Assembly (NCBI GenBank): GCA_035646395.1 | Contig: DASRPK010000067.1 | Coordinates: 1 to 6,607, forward strand | Reading direction: 5' to 3' | Length of the DNA: 6,607 nucleotides | From: JABWBJ01 sp035646395 | GTDB taxonomy: Bacteria; Gemmatimonadota; Gemmatimonadetes; Gemmatimonadales; Gemmatimonadaceae | Part shown: positions 6,337 through 6,607 of the stretch, piece by piece | Layout of the letters: every line of letters starts with the position of its first letter | How positions within the stretch are numbered: the stretch's first letter is position 1 | The notes under the pieces: model-generated | Told to the model about the DNA's origin: nothing | Seen by the model: the letters and a program-made list of their open reading frames with translations, nothing else | Databases searched by the model: none | Translations under genes and position numbers: made by a program

Positions 6337-6607
6337 GACGCGTCGCCATCACGGGTCTCGGCGTCGTTTCGCCCCTGGGCAATGGTGCACAGAATTTCTT
6401 CGATCGGCTCGTGCAGGGATATTCCGGGGTCGCACGGCTGCCGGACGACTTTCATCCGCGCCTGCTGAGCCGCGTGGTTGCGCCGGTGTCATTCGATGGC
6501 GCCGCCCATTTCGGCGCGGTGCGCCTGCGGATGCTGGACCGCGTCAGCCAGTTCGCGCTGGTCGCCGCCGCCGAAGCCATTGCCGATGCCGGTGCCTTGT
6601 TCGAAGA
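6333..6607 (+). CDS. Beta-ketoacyl-ACP synthase, KAS II/FabF type (N-terminal part, runs off the right edge)
   Basis: The first 91 codons of a thiolase-fold ketosynthase are present. They start at a TTG that overlaps the ACP stop codon as TTGA, with GGGAG (6318-6322) 10 nt upstream as a possible Shine-Dalgarno. The product opens RRVAITGLGVVSPLGNG (residues 2-18), the classic N-terminus of KAS I/II and type II PKS ketosynthases. It continues to LRMLDRVSQFALVAAAEAI, matching the helix in which FabF proteins carry a D-R-x-x-x-F/Y-A pattern. The active-site Cys and two His residues lie beyond the window, so it cannot be told whether this is an active elongating enzyme or a chain-length-factor partner with the Cys lost. 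It should condense ACP-bound acyl chains with malonyl-ACP, consistent with building a starter for the type III PKS. Confidence 0.9.
   Translation, partial: MRRVAITGLGVVSPLGNGAQNFFDRLVQGYSGVARLPDDFHPRLLSRVVAPVSFDGAAHFGAVRLRMLDRVSQFALVAAAEAIADAGALFE

Noticed and set aside
1..6607. CRISPR arrays, tRNA or rRNA genes, insertion sequences
   Set aside because: No direct-repeat arrays with spacers, tRNA-like cloverleaf, rRNA segments, transposase reading frames or terminal inverted repeats were seen.

Overview
The window is GC-rich, with tightly packed genes and frequent GTG and TTG starts. The encoded families fit a free-living Gram-negative bacterium, probably a proteobacterium (Pseudomonadota). 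That placement is an inference from composition and gene style; there is no rRNA or other phylogenetic marker here.

The window has two unrelated halves. The left half (1-2645) holds two divergently arranged genes for exported proteins. At 1-110 on the minus strand is the beginning of a gene whose product starts with a signal-peptide-like segment; the rest lies outside the window. At 360-2645 on the plus strand is a 761-residue secreted protein with a signal peptide, three PKD-type beta-sandwich domains, four Ig-like repeats (two of them a clear recent tandem duplication of 243 bp) and a C-terminal PxKF domain. It looks like an extracellular or surface adhesion/matrix-type protein and has no visible enzymatic motif. 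About 390 bp of non-coding DNA follow (2646-3034), with a possible hairpin just after the stop codon and a plausible sigma70-type promoter near the far end.

The right half (3035-6607) is the start of a biosynthetic operon. It reads type III polyketide synthase, SAM-dependent methyltransferase, FAD-dependent oxidoreductase, acyl carrier protein, then the N-terminal part of a KAS II (FabF-type) ketosynthase that runs off the right edge. Every gene overlaps the next by 4 or 8 bases, so they are almost certainly co-transcribed and translationally coupled.

The first three genes have the same order as the srsABC alkylresorcinol/alkylquinone operon of Streptomyces griseus. The added carrier protein and ketosynthase suggest that a dedicated type II fatty-acid/polyketide line makes an acyl-ACP starter. 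The type III enzyme would then extend and cyclise it to a resorcinol or pyrone, and the methyltransferase and flavoprotein would tailor the ring, perhaps to a methoxy-quinone lipid. This pairing of type II and type III machinery is the most interesting point of the window. The product is inferred, not shown.
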